Shown here: positions 1-8,575 of the stretch, one piece after another
Numbering within the stretch: position 1 is the stretch's first letter
Layout of the letters: every line of letters starts with the position of its first letter
Source of the DNA: Pelagibacteraceae bacterium AG-349-L17
Lineage (GTDB): Bacteria > Pseudomonadota > Alphaproteobacteria > Pelagibacterales > Pelagibacteraceae
DNA length: 64,000 nt
NCBI GenBank assembly: GCA_003278805.1
Contig: QCDC01000003.1
Location: 1 to 64,000, forward strand
Direction: 5' to 3'
The notes under the pieces: model-generated
Database searches by the model: none
What the model saw: the letters and a program-made list of their open reading frames with translations, nothing else
What the model was told of the DNA's origin: nothing
Made by a program: the position numbers and the translations under genes

Positions 1-993
1 TTTAATCTTTTAGGAAAAGAGGATGAGTTTCTTGTTCTTGTTGGACCATCTGGATGTGGAAAATCAACATTATTAAGAATGATTGCTGGATTAGAAAAAA
101 TTGATGAAGGTGAAATTTTTATTAATGAACAAAAAATTAATGAACTTCATCCTTCAAAGCGTCAAACGGCAATGGTTTTTCAATCTTACGCTCTTTATCC
201 TCACATGAATGTTTATGAAAACATGTCTTTCGGTTTAAAAATTGAAAAAAGACCAAAGGAGGAAATCAACACAAAAGTGATGCAAGCTGCAAAAATTCTT
301 AAAATTGAAGAACTTCTTGAGAGGAAACCAAAGCAATTGTCTGGAGGTCAAAGACAAAGGGTTGCAATAGGAAGAGCTATTACAAGAAATCCAAAGATAT
401 TTTTATTTGATGAACCATTATCAAATTTGGATGCTGCTTTAAGGGCTGAAATGAGAGTAGAAATATCAAAATTACATAATCAAATAAAAACCAACATGAT
501 ATATGTTACTCATGATCAGGTTGAAGCTATGACTTTAGCAGATAGAATAGTTATTTTAAACCAAGGTAACATCGAACAGGTCGGTACTCCTGAAGAAATT
601 TATAACGACCCAGCAAATATTTTTGTAGCTCAATTTATTGGAACACCAAAGATGAATATATTAGAAGTAAGTGAACAAAACATCATCTCTGAAAATACAA
701 TTAAGATTTTAGAAAACAATATTCAGTTTGATCAATTAAAATTAAATAAATCAAAACATTTTGTAGGTATAAGACCTGAGCACTTAAAAGCGAATCAAGA
801 AAATCAGTTCAGTTTTTATCCTGAAATAGAGTTAATAGAAAATTTAGGTAATGAAAAAATTGCTTATATGAAAAAGAATGAGCATCAATTAAGTGCCAAA
901 GTTCCAAGTAATATAGAAATTGGAAATAAAATTGGATTTGATTTAAATGACTTATTCATTTTTGATGAAAACGGAAATAGATTAAAGTCTTAG
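1..993 (+). CDS. Sugar ABC transporter ATP-binding protein, MalK/UgpC type (5' end outside window)
   Basis: This is the cytoplasmic ATPase of a carbohydrate importer. The reading frame is open from base 1 and the Walker A motif GPSGCGKST is encoded at bases 43-69, so the true start lies upstream of the window. The signature LSGGQRQR, Walker B (IFLFDEPLSNLD) and the H-loop (VTHDQVEAM) follow in order. After them comes a C-terminal MalK-like regulatory (TOBE) region containing FVGIRPEHL. All ATPase motifs are intact. The neighbouring binding protein and MalF/MalG-type permeases are its natural partners, although a promoter at 1085-1113 separates it from them. The substrate cannot be read from the ATPase. 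Confidence 0.93.
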   Translation, partial: FNLLGKEDEFLVLVGPSGCGKSTLLRMIAGLEKIDEGEIFINEQKINELHPSKRQTAMVFQSYALYPHMNVYENMSFGLKIEKRPKEEINTKVMQAAKILKIEELLERKPKQLSGGQRQRVAIGRAITRNPKIFLFDEPLSNLDAALRAEMRVEISKLHNQIKTNMIYVTHDQVEAMTLADRIVILNQGNIEQVGTPEEIYNDPANIFVAQFIGTPKMNILEVSEQNIISENTIKILENNIQFDQLKLNKSKHFVGIRPEHLKANQENQFSFYPEIELIENLGNEKIAYMKKNEHQLSAKVPSNIEIGNKIGFDLNDLFIFDENGNRLKS

Positions 994-1084
994 TACAACT
1001 TATGATTGACTAACTTTAAGTTTTGCCCATATTTAAATAAATTTACAAGGAAAAGCATATGGTTGATAAAATTAACTGAATAGT

Positions 1085-1134
1085 TTGCGAAACATTTTTA
1101 AATTAATTATAATTTTATCTATAAATAGGAGGGG
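1085..1134 (+). promoter_or_regulatory. Sigma70-type promoter and strong RBS of the sugar binding-protein gene
   Basis: A -35 box TTGCGA (1085-1090), a 17-bp spacer and a consensus -10 box TATAAT (1108-1113) place the transcription start near 1120. A strong Shine-Dalgarno sequence AGGAGGGG (1127-1134) sits two bases before the ATG at 1137. The binding-protein gene therefore has its own promoter and a short leader, independent of the upstream ATPase gene. Confidence 0.7.
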
Positions 1135-1136
1135 AA

Positions 1137-2468
1137 ATGAAAAACATAATAAAGTTGTTTTGCGTAATATCTTTTTTTATTTCAAATATTGTTTACGCAG
1201 ACATAAAGTTTTGGACTACAGAAGTTCAGCCTGCCCGAATGGCTAAGCAAGAGGAAATGGCAAAAGCTTTTGAAGCTAAAACAGGAATTAAAGTAGAGGT
1301 GATCCCGGTTGAAGAAAAAGATTTGGGAACTAGAGCTACAGCAGCAGCTGCTGCAGGTGATTTACCAGATGTGATCTATCATACTCTACAATATGTATTG
1401 CCATGGGCTGAAGCGGGAATTTTAGATGTAGATGCTAACAACGACGTTGTTAAAGACCTAGGTAAAGACACATTTGCACCAGGTGCACTTAACATGGCTA
1501 AAAAGGGTTCAAAGATTGCAGCTGTTCCAGTTGATGGCTGGACTCAAATGGTTGTATACAGAAAAGACCTTTTTGAGAATGCAGATTTAGCACCACCAAC
1601 TAGCTATGCAAACATAGTTGCTGCTGTTGAAAAACTATCAAAACAAAACGGTATTTTTGGTTTTGTAGCTGCAACAAAAACTGATGAAAATTTTATGAGT
1701 CAGGTTTTAGAACATGTTCTTTTAGCAAATGGAGTTAATATTGTTAAAAAGGGTGGAATAAGAAAACAGGGCAAGAAATTAAAAGAAGCATTAGAGTTTT
1801 ATAAAGTAATTGCTAAAGCAAGTCCTCCAGGAGAATTATACTGGAAACAATCTAGAGCACTTTATTTTGCAGGCAAAACTCCAATGATTATTTGGTCTCC
1901 ATTTATTATGGATGAGCTTGCTGGTTTAAGAGACTCGGCTCCACCAACAATTAACAGCGATCCAACATCACCTGAACTAGCATCTAAAACTGGTTTCATT
2001 ACTAATTTTAGTGGGCCTAGTAACAAAAAAGGTGCTGCATGGGCAGATATTAGATACTTTGGTATAACAGCTGATGCTGATACTGATGAAGCTAAACAGT
2101 TTGTCATGTACTCTATGGATGAAGGTTATGCAAGTACATTATCCATTGCTCCTGAGGGTAAATTTCCGGTAAGAAGAGGAAATTCAAGTGACCCTGAGGC
2201 TTTCACAAAAGCATGGAGTAAACTACCTGTAGGAGTTGATAGAAAAGCTCCATTGTCAGATCTATATGACCCAGATGTTATTAATAACATTGTAGCTGGT
2301 TTAGATACTGCAAACAGATGGGGTGTTAAAGAAGGTGAACTTTCAAGAGCATCAAAAGTCATTAATTCTCAATTTATAAATAGAATTACTAGACTTTACA
2401 TTGACGACCAAATTGATGTTGATGAAGCTGTTGATATGATTAACAAATCATTAGCTAAATTCAATTAA
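1137..2468 (+). CDS. Extracellular solute-binding protein of a sugar/glycoside ABC importer (family 1)
   Basis: A periplasmic receptor that delivers a carbohydrate-type ligand to the permeases encoded downstream. Residues 1-21 form a signal peptide ending VYA, with mature start at DIKFW. The 443-residue length and the opening pattern (WTTEVQPARMAKQEEMAKAFEAKTGIKVEVIPV) are typical of family-1 binding proteins such as those for alpha-glucosides and glycerol phosphate. It has a strong promoter and RBS and is followed by a terminator-like hairpin at 2481-2515, so it is probably made in large excess over the permeases. The glycoside hydrolase three genes downstream suggests a glycosidic compatible solute as ligand; this is inference. 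Confidence 0.9.
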   Translation: MKNIIKLFCVISFFISNIVYADIKFWTTEVQPARMAKQEEMAKAFEAKTGIKVEVIPVEEKDLGTRATAAAAAGDLPDVIYHTLQYVLPWAEAGILDVDANNDVVKDLGKDTFAPGALNMAKKGSKIAAVPVDGWTQMVVYRKDLFENADLAPPTSYANIVAAVEKLSKQNGIFGFVAATKTDENFMSQVLEHVLLANGVNIVKKGGIRKQGKKLKEALEFYKVIAKASPPGELYWKQSRALYFAGKTPMIIWSPFIMDELAGLRDSAPPTINSDPTSPELASKTGFITNFSGPSNKKGAAWADIRYFGITADADTDEAKQFVMYSMDEGYASTLSIAPEGKFPVRRGNSSDPEAFTKAWSKLPVGVDRKAPLSDLYDPDVINNIVAGLDTANRWGVKEGELSRASKVINSQFINRITRLYIDDQIDVDEAVDMINKSLAKFN

Positions 2469-2480
2469 TTTAAATTTTTT

Positions 2481-2515
2481 AAAAAAGCGGATAATATAAT
2501 TTATCCGCTTTTTTT
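2481..2515 (+). terminator. Perfect 14-bp hairpin with U-tract between binding protein and first permease
   Basis: The left arm AAAAAAGCGGATAA (2481-2494), a 6-nt loop and the right arm TTATCCGCTTTTTT (2501-2514) pair perfectly. The T-run ends one base before the permease ATG at 2516. It has the form of an intrinsic terminator and also occupies the place where the permease Shine-Dalgarno should be. It probably lets only part of the transcription through. Confidence 0.85.
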
Positions 2516-3775
2516 ATGAATGATACTTTAGCAAATACAGAAAAAAAAACTGCATACATATTAACTTTACCTGCAGTCCTTTTAGTTTTTGCAATAATTT
2601 TATTCCCGATTTTTGCAAACGTTTGGATCAGCTTTAAAGAAGTTGAATTAAAAGATATCAGAATTCCCGAACCAAGAGCAAAAAAAATTCTAAAATCTAT
2701 TTCTGACGAACCCTCTAAAATAAAAATATTATACAAATTAAGAAATAGTTCATTAATTCAAGAAATAAGGGATGTTTCATTTAAAGATAGCTTTCCAAAA
2801 AATTTTGAAATTGAAAATTTAGACAAAAGATGTGAATACAAAAATTCTTCATTAAAATGTGAATTTGGTACTTGGCCAGCTAAATATAAGGAAAATTTCC
2901 AGGTAATTTTTACAACAAATGATGGGTCAAAAATTGATAAAAAAAGCCTGAAATCCACAAAACCAAAACTAGATGGAAAATCTGATAATATATTACTTAA
3001 TACCAATTTTACTTTAAAAAACTTTAAAAAGGTTTTATTTGAGAATGAATTCTTAGATTTACTACTTACAACTTTTTATTACACATTTTTTGGAACAGTT
3101 GGCTCAATAGTATTTGGTATTTTAACTGCTCAAATGGTTAATCAAAAGTTTTATGGAAGAACATTTATGAGAAGTGTTTTGCTTTTCCCTTATGTTGCTC
3201 CAGTTGTTGCTTTAGCTTACACTTGGGAACTTTTATTAGACCCTAACAGTGGTACCTTAAATAGTTTATTGTTAAATTATCAAATTATTGAAACTCCAAT
3301 AAACCTTCTTGGACAAAAATATATTGAAATTAGTATTTTAGGTTTTGTTTTTAAATTAAGGTTAGCACTTACAACAGTTATAATGTTTGAAATTTGGAGG
3401 TATTTCCCTTTAGCCTTTTTATTTATTCTTGCAAGACTTCAAGCTATTCCAAAAGAATTATATGAGGCAGCTGATGTTGATGGGGCCAGTCCCTTTCAAA
3501 AATTTTTTAATATTACACTTCCCCAAATTACTGCGGTAATTTCGATTTTGTTCTTGATTAGATTTATATGGAATTTTAATAAATTTGAGGACGTCTTTTT
3601 ATTAACTGGAGGTGCATCAGGAACAAGAACTTTGCCAATAAATGTTTATCAACAAGGTTTTGCAATATCAGACATTGGAATGGGCTCCGCTGTTTCAATA
3701 GTAATCGTTGTATTGCTTTTAATGTTTATGTTTTTTTATTTTAAACTTTTAGGAAAGAGAGTAGATGAGAATTAA
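2516..3775 (+). CDS. Sugar ABC transporter permease, MalF/UgpA type, with periplasmic insert
   Basis: An inner-membrane permease subunit. The first membrane segment is at about residues 13-40. An unusual hydrophilic insert of about 120 residues (43-165) follows, with two closely spaced cysteines (C106 and C115) that could form a periplasmic disulfide. The core membrane segments start near residue 178. The EAA loop that contacts the ATPase reads EAADVDGASPFQKFF. At 419 residues it is longer than the usual 290-310 of this family because of the insert. There is no Shine-Dalgarno: the start codon directly follows the terminator-like hairpin at 2481-2515. The stop overlaps the next gene by 11 bp. 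Confidence 0.9.
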   Translation: MNDTLANTEKKTAYILTLPAVLLVFAIILFPIFANVWISFKEVELKDIRIPEPRAKKILKSISDEPSKIKILYKLRNSSLIQEIRDVSFKDSFPKNFEIENLDKRCEYKNSSLKCEFGTWPAKYKENFQVIFTTNDGSKIDKKSLKSTKPKLDGKSDNILLNTNFTLKNFKKVLFENEFLDLLLTTFYYTFFGTVGSIVFGILTAQMVNQKFYGRTFMRSVLLFPYVAPVVALAYTWELLLDPNSGTLNSLLLNYQIIETPINLLGQKYIEISILGFVFKLRLALTTVIMFEIWRYFPLAFLFILARLQAIPKELYEAADVDGASPFQKFFNITLPQITAVISILFLIRFIWNFNKFEDVFLLTGGASGTRTLPINVYQQGFAISDIGMGSAVSIVIVVLLLMFMFFYFKLLGKRVDEN

Positions 3776-4958
3776 AAATACAATATTATTTTCATTGATA
3801 TCTACTTTTTTCTTAATTTTTTTAATTTCGATTTGGAAGATATTAGCAACATTGCAAGGTTTAAGTATTAATAGTTTTAATATAGAAATAATTTTTATAT
3901 TTGGTCTTTTAATATCATTAACTCACTTAGGAATAGGTGACAGAATTAAATCAATTTATAAATCAATAATTTTTTCTGCCATATTCGTTTTTTGTGATGG
4001 TTACTTAATACAAAAATTACCAATTTGGTATAATGTTGGCGTATTTTTAATATTATATTTTTTCACCAATAAAATTAGCAAATATACTTTTATAGGTTTA
4101 AAAGAAGAACACTCTACTCAAGTAATTTTATTTGATTTTTTAACTTTATTTGGAATTTTATTTTTTTCATTTGTAATACTTTTTCCATTTTACATGATGT
4201 TAGTAACAAGTTTTAAAACACAAATAGCATTGTTAGTGAATCCTTTAGATTTTAGTATAAATTTTGGCCAAGATATAAAAGATTTATTTAAATCTTATTT
4301 TGTAATTTTTAAATCTTATAAATTTGGAAAATATATTGTGATTAGTACAATTGTTTCTGTCGGTACTGTTATTATCACTCTTCTTTTTGCAATACCTGCT
4401 GCTTATGCAGTTGCAAGATTAAATTTCTTTGGAAAAACATTTTTATCTACATCTATACTTATAATATATATGTTTCCTGCAATCGTTCTTGTTATTCCGT
4501 TGTATACAATATTTAGTCAATTAGGTTTACGTAATTCAATAGAGGGTTTATTAATTGTCTATACGGCAACAACACTTCCAGTAGCTATTTATATGTTACA
4601 AGGATACTTCAAAAGCATACCAAAAGAATTAGAGGAAGCTGCAATATTAGATAAATTAAGTTGGTTTGGAATTATAATAAAAATTATAATCCCTTTAAGC
4701 ATTCCTGCGATCTCGTCTGTTGCTTTGTATGTTTTTATGATTGCTTGGAATGAGTTTTTATTTTCATTAATGTTTTTAGATAATCCAAATTCATTTACAT
4801 TATCTAGAGCTATTCAATACTTAAGTGGTGATGCCGAAACCCCAAGGCAATATTTAATGGCAGGATCAGTTGTAGTAACATTGCCTGTGCTGTTTATATT
4901 TGTTTATTTTGAAAAATATTTAGTTAGTGGTTTAACAGCGGGGAGTGTAAAAGGCTAA
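3765..4958 (+). CDS. Sugar ABC transporter permease, MalG/UgpE type, with extra N-terminal membrane segments
   Basis: The second inner-membrane permease subunit. Its ATPase-contacting EAA loop reads EAAILDKLSWFGI, and the C-terminal two thirds (from about residue 120) match the MalG fold. The N-terminal 115 residues hold about four additional hydrophobic segments that a standard MalG-type protein of about 280 residues lacks. The gene starts inside the preceding permease gene and its stop shares one base with the hydrolase start at 4958, so the three are likely translationally coupled. Confidence 0.9.
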   Translation: MRIKNTILFSLISTFFLIFLISIWKILATLQGLSINSFNIEIIFIFGLLISLTHLGIGDRIKSIYKSIIFSAIFVFCDGYLIQKLPIWYNVGVFLILYFFTNKISKYTFIGLKEEHSTQVILFDFLTLFGILFFSFVILFPFYMMLVTSFKTQIALLVNPLDFSINFGQDIKDLFKSYFVIFKSYKFGKYIVISTIVSVGTVIITLLFAIPAAYAVARLNFFGKTFLSTSILIIYMFPAIVLVIPLYTIFSQLGLRNSIEGLLIVYTATTLPVAIYMLQGYFKSIPKELEEAAILDKLSWFGIIIKIIIPLSIPAISSVALYVFMIAWNEFLFSLMFLDNPNSFTLSRAIQYLSGDAETPRQYLMAGSVVVTLPVLFIFVYFEKYLVSGLTAGSVKG

Positions 4959-6220
4959 TGAAAGTCTCAATTAATAGAGCAAAAAAAACTTTAATTGGTA
5001 ATAGAAGGAAGGGTTATACCTTACCAACTAACAACAAACTTTATCCTGCTCAGTGGAATTGGGATTCTGGCTTTATAGCTTTAGGGTATTCTTATTTTAA
5101 TTTAAACTTTGCATTAAAAGAAATAAATACATTGTTAGATGGACAATGGAAGGATGGAATGGTCCCTCACATTTTATTTCATAACACAAAAACAAATTAT
5201 TACCCAAATTATACAGCATGGAATTGTGGTAATAAAATCCACTCATCTGGAATAACTCAACCACCAATATTAGCAACAATTTTAAAAGAAATTTTATATA
5301 AAAATAAAATCAATAAAAAACAATTGTTAAATATAAAAAAAATAATTAAAAAAATTAAAAAATTTCATGAATGGTTTATTCAATTTAGAGATCCAAAAAA
5401 AACTGGTTTAGTATCTATTTTACATCCTTGGGAAAGTGGATATGATAATTCTCCTATATGGGATGAACCTATGAATAAAGTAAAAATTGAGAAAAATATA
5501 AAATATAAAAGAGCTGATAATAAAGTTGTAAATCCAGATTTTAGACCGCTAGATATTGATTATGATAGGTATGTAACAATCAAAAACAATTTAAGAAAAT
5601 TGAAATATAATCCAAAAAAAGTTTATAAATCCTCTTTTTTTAATGTTGTAGATGTTGGTTTTAATTCAATTTTTTTAAAAGCAAACAAAGATCTCGTTGA
5701 ATTATTGGATACATTTGGATTAAACAAAAAAAAAATTGATAATTATATCAAAGTGACAGAAAAAAATTTTCTTAAATTATATGATAAAAAAAGAAAAACT
5801 TTTTTTTCAAAAGATATAAAAAATAATAAAAAGATCTATATTCCATCAATAACCAATTATTTTTTATTATTTGCTGATTTAAATAATGATAAAATTAATA
5901 AAAGACTAATTCAAAATCTTAAAAAACATAACTTAAAAGAAAAATATTTTTTTTCGTCGATCAAATCAAACCATAAAAGTTTTGAGGAGAAAAGATATTG
6001 GCGTGGACCTGTTTGGATTAATTGCAATTGGTTTATTTATAAAGGATTAAAAAATAAAGATAGGTTATTTTCTGACAAAATAAAAAACAAAACTATCCAA
6101 ATACTTGAAAAAAAAGGATTTTTTGAATATTTTAGCTGTAAGAGCGGTCAACCAATGGGGGCAAAAAATTTTTCTTGGTCAGCAGCTCTTTACTTAGACT
6201 TAAAACTTAATAAAAATTAG
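4958..6220 (+). CDS. GH63-like glycoside hydrolase, possible glucosylglycerate/mannosylglycerate hydrolase
   Basis: A probably cytoplasmic (no signal peptide) alpha-glycosidase with an (alpha/alpha)6-barrel. Residues 29-42 (YPAQWNWDSGFIAL), 63-73 (QWKDGMVPHIL), 160-168 (SGYDNSPIW), RYWRGPVW near 348 and the closing EYF...GAKNFSWSAALYL block are the pattern I recall for GH63 glucosylglycerate/mannosylglycerate hydrolases. D163 and a C-terminal glutamate are the likely catalytic acids. It is the last gene of the sugar importer operon, so it probably cleaves the imported compound. Trehalase or glucosylglycerol hydrolase activity cannot be excluded. The middle third is very lysine-rich, reflecting local A-richness. 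Confidence 0.75.
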   Translation: MKVSINRAKKTLIGNRRKGYTLPTNNKLYPAQWNWDSGFIALGYSYFNLNFALKEINTLLDGQWKDGMVPHILFHNTKTNYYPNYTAWNCGNKIHSSGITQPPILATILKEILYKNKINKKQLLNIKKIIKKIKKFHEWFIQFRDPKKTGLVSILHPWESGYDNSPIWDEPMNKVKIEKNIKYKRADNKVVNPDFRPLDIDYDRYVTIKNNLRKLKYNPKKVYKSSFFNVVDVGFNSIFLKANKDLVELLDTFGLNKKKIDNYIKVTEKNFLKLYDKKRKTFFSKDIKNNKKIYIPSITNYFLLFADLNNDKINKRLIQNLKKHNLKEKYFFSSIKSNHKSFEEKRYWRGPVWINCNWFIYKGLKNKDRLFSDKIKNKTIQILEKKGFFEYFSCKSGQPMGAKNFSWSAALYLDLKLNKN

Positions 6221-7503
6221 TTTGAAAAACCGTACTTTCTTAATCTAACATCACCTGTTCGAGCGTGCGCTTCCATGCCCTCGTATCTAGAAATTCTAGC
6301 ACAAGCTGCTCCCACTTCTTTAGTTGCTTCTTTACTCATTCTTTGGAAGCTAAGTGTTTTGATAAATTTTCCTACAAATAAACCACCCGTATATTTTCCG
6401 GCACCTTTAGTTGGCAAAATATGATTTGTACCTGAACATTTATCCCCGTAAGCTACAGTTGTTTCTTCTCCGATAAATAAAGAACCATAATTTTTAAGTC
6501 TATCATGATACCACTGTAAATTTTTTGTTTGTACTTCTAAATGCTCCGGTGCATAATCGTCACTTACTTTTGCGATTTCTTCATCAGTATCACATAATAT
6601 TATCTCACCATAATCTCTCCATGCTGCCCCAGAATTTTCTCTTGGCAAGTCTGGTAGATCCTCAATTAATTCTGGAACTCTTTGCAATACATAATCAGCA
6701 ATTTTTTTGCTTTTTGTAAATAACCATGCTGGAGAATTGTAACCGTGCTCAGCTTGTCCAACTAAATCGTAGGCAACCATTTCAGGATCAGCTGTTTCAT
6801 CTGCAATTACTGCAATTTCTGTAGGTCCAGCAAATAAATCAATACCAACTTTTCCAAATAAAAGTCTTTTTGCTTCTGCAACAAATTGATTTCCAGGACC
6901 GACTAAAATATCAGCTGGTGCATTTCCAAATAATCCGTTAGTCATTGCTGCAATAGCTTGAACACCACCTAAATTCATAATTACATCTGCACCACATAAA
7001 TCAGCTGTATAAACAATTGATGGATGTACACCAACACCAGGTTTAGGAGAACTGCAGACTATTATATTTTTAACCCCTGCTACTTTTGCTGTTGTCACAC
7101 TCATGACAGCTGAAGCTATATGGGCATACCTTCCTGCAGGCACATAACACCCTGCTGTATTTACTGGAATTAGTTTTTGACCTGCGAACAAACCATCAGA
7201 TAACTCAACCTCAAAATCTTGACCATAATTTTTTAATTGTGCTTCTGCAAATTTTCTTACTCTTTCATGGGAAAATTGAATGTCATCTTTTGTTTTTTGA
7301 TCTAAATTTTTTTTAATTTCCTCTATTTTTTCTTTAGAAACAATTACATCACCTTCATATTTATCAAATTTTTTAGAAAGCTCTTTACATCCTTCTTCTT
7401 TAGTTTTCTCAATGTCTTTTAAAATATTTTCAACTATTTCTCTTGTTTTAGTATCATCTGTAGATGAAGTTTTAGGTGATCTTTTAAGATATGTTATTGC
7501 CAT
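6217..7503 (-). CDS. hpsN: Histidinol-dehydrogenase-family protein, likely sulfopropanediol 3-dehydrogenase
   Basis: HisD-fold NAD-dependent dehydrogenase. It resembles HpsN, which oxidises 2,3-dihydroxypropane-1-sulfonate (DHPS) to sulfolactate, more than biosynthetic HisD. The openings YLKRSPKT and YEGDVIVS and the central GRYAHIASAVMSVTTAKVAG block fit what I recall of HpsN. The HisD metal and catalytic positions are present: Q250 and H253 in GQAEHG, E320-H321 in YAPEHLE, D354, and the C-terminal EGMEAH. It lies downstream of a phosphate acetyltransferase gene on the same strand, not in a his operon, which favours sulfonate catabolism. Its stop overlaps the convergent hydrolase gene by 4 bp. 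Confidence 0.75.
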   Translation of the reverse strand: MAITYLKRSPKTSSTDDTKTREIVENILKDIEKTKEEGCKELSKKFDKYEGDVIVSKEKIEEIKKNLDQKTKDDIQFSHERVRKFAEAQLKNYGQDFEVELSDGLFAGQKLIPVNTAGCYVPAGRYAHIASAVMSVTTAKVAGVKNIIVCSSPKPGVGVHPSIVYTADLCGADVIMNLGGVQAIAAMTNGLFGNAPADILVGPGNQFVAEAKRLLFGKVGIDLFAGPTEIAVIADETADPEMVAYDLVGQAEHGYNSPAWLFTKSKKIADYVLQRVPELIEDLPDLPRENSGAAWRDYGEIILCDTDEEIAKVSDDYAPEHLEVQTKNLQWYHDRLKNYGSLFIGEETTVAYGDKCSGTNHILPTKGAGKYTGGLFVGKFIKTLSFQRMSKEATKEVGAACARISRYEGMEAHARTGDVRLRKYGFSN

Positions 7504-7563
7504 TTCTCTCCTTTAAAATTTCAGTTTATTTAAATGAATTTTTTTTGAAATTCAATGAATCAT

Positions 7564-8475
7564 TTAGTCCAAAGCGACTACTGCTGCAGCAATAGAGGCC
7601 AATCGTGCCTGAGCCTCGTCAGATCTACTAGTAATTACCACAGGTACTTTTCCACCTACAACAACTCCTGCGGCACATGCACCACTAAAATATATAAGCA
7701 TTTTTACTAAAGCATTTCCGGCTTCTACATTGGGAACTAATAATACATCTGCCTCACCAGCAACTAAGTTTTTAATACCCTTTATTGCTGCTGACTTTTT
7801 TGAAATACTATTGTCAAATGCTAATGGACCGAAAACATCAGCATTTAAATTTCCTTCTTTCGCTAATTTAGTAATTTCTGCAGCTTCAATAGAACTTGGC
7901 ACACTTTCTAAAACTTCCTCTGTTGCAGATAATACGGAAACTTTTGGTCTTTCTATTCCTATTCTATTTGAAAAATTTACTACATTCTTAAGAATATGCA
8001 TTTTTGTTTTAACATTTGGTAAAACATTTAATGCTCCATCAGTAATAATTAATGGTTTATCATCTTTACCGATAGTCATATGCCAAATATGACTTAATCT
8101 TGTTTTTCCCAATAAATTATATTCACGTTTAAGCACTTCTTTCATAAGCACATCCGTATGAATATGGCCTTTCACTATTATTTGCACCTTGCCTTCACTT
8201 GCTAATTTAGCAGCAATTTTAGCAGTATCATTTTCTACAGGTTCATGGATAAGTTCATATTTAGAAATATCCCATTTGATATCTTCAGCACATTTTTGAA
8301 TTTCTACTTCATGACCAATAAATATTGGCTCAATTAAATTTTCATTAACCGCATCTTGAACTGATAACATGGGTAAAGGTTTACCAGCATTTACAACCGC
8401 AACTGTAACTCCTTTTTTTTTATGAGCTAAATCTAATAAGTTGTTTGGACAGACAATTTCTTTGTTTGAAAGCAT
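7564..8475 (-). CDS. pta: Phosphate acetyl/butyryl-transferase family protein
   Basis: A short (303-residue) phosphotransacylase of the Pta/Ptb family, which interconverts acyl phosphate and acyl-CoA. The C-terminal half shows the family pattern GEADVLLVPNVEAGNALVK followed by CAAGVVVGGKVPVVITSRSD. It is too short for the enterobacterial multidomain Pta. In sulfonate catabolism sulfoacetaldehyde acetyltransferase releases acetyl phosphate, which Pta converts to acetyl-CoA. Its position beside hpsN, with taurine genes elsewhere in the window, fits that role, but this is inference and xsc is not in the window. Confidence 0.85.
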   Translation of the reverse strand: MLSNKEIVCPNNLLDLAHKKKGVTVAVVNAGKPLPMLSVQDAVNENLIEPIFIGHEVEIQKCAEDIKWDISKYELIHEPVENDTAKIAAKLASEGKVQIIVKGHIHTDVLMKEVLKREYNLLGKTRLSHIWHMTIGKDDKPLIITDGALNVLPNVKTKMHILKNVVNFSNRIGIERPKVSVLSATEEVLESVPSSIEAAEITKLAKEGNLNADVFGPLAFDNSISKKSAAIKGIKNLVAGEADVLLVPNVEAGNALVKMLIYFSGACAAGVVVGGKVPVVITSRSDEAQARLASIAAAVVALD

Positions 8476-8548
8476 TTTTTCTACAAATAAGTGAAAAAAC
8501 TGAACATGTATATAAAAAAAAATTCTTTATATAAATTTAACAAGTTTA

Positions 8549-8572
8549 TATAATTGGTCTTGAGCGGGGGAG
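8549..8572 (+). promoter_or_regulatory. -10 box and RBS of the BASS transporter gene with TTG start
   Basis: A consensus TATAAT (8549-8554) and a GGGGGAG Shine-Dalgarno (8566-8572) lie just upstream of the TTG at 8576. No convincing -35 box was found. The strong RBS decides for the TTG start. The next in-frame ATG, at 8621, would remove most of the first membrane segment. Confidence 0.5.
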
Positions 8573-8575
8573 ACT

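Noticed and set aside
1862-2362. Two minus-strand ORFs antisense to the sugar-binding-protein gene
   Set aside because: The plus-strand gene has a signal peptide, clear family pattern, promoter and RBS; the antisense frames show no domain pattern.
7535-7554. Inverted repeat TGAATTT/AAATTCA between pta and hpsN
   Set aside because: Seven A/T-rich pairs without a T-run on the transcribed strand; not distinguishable from background.
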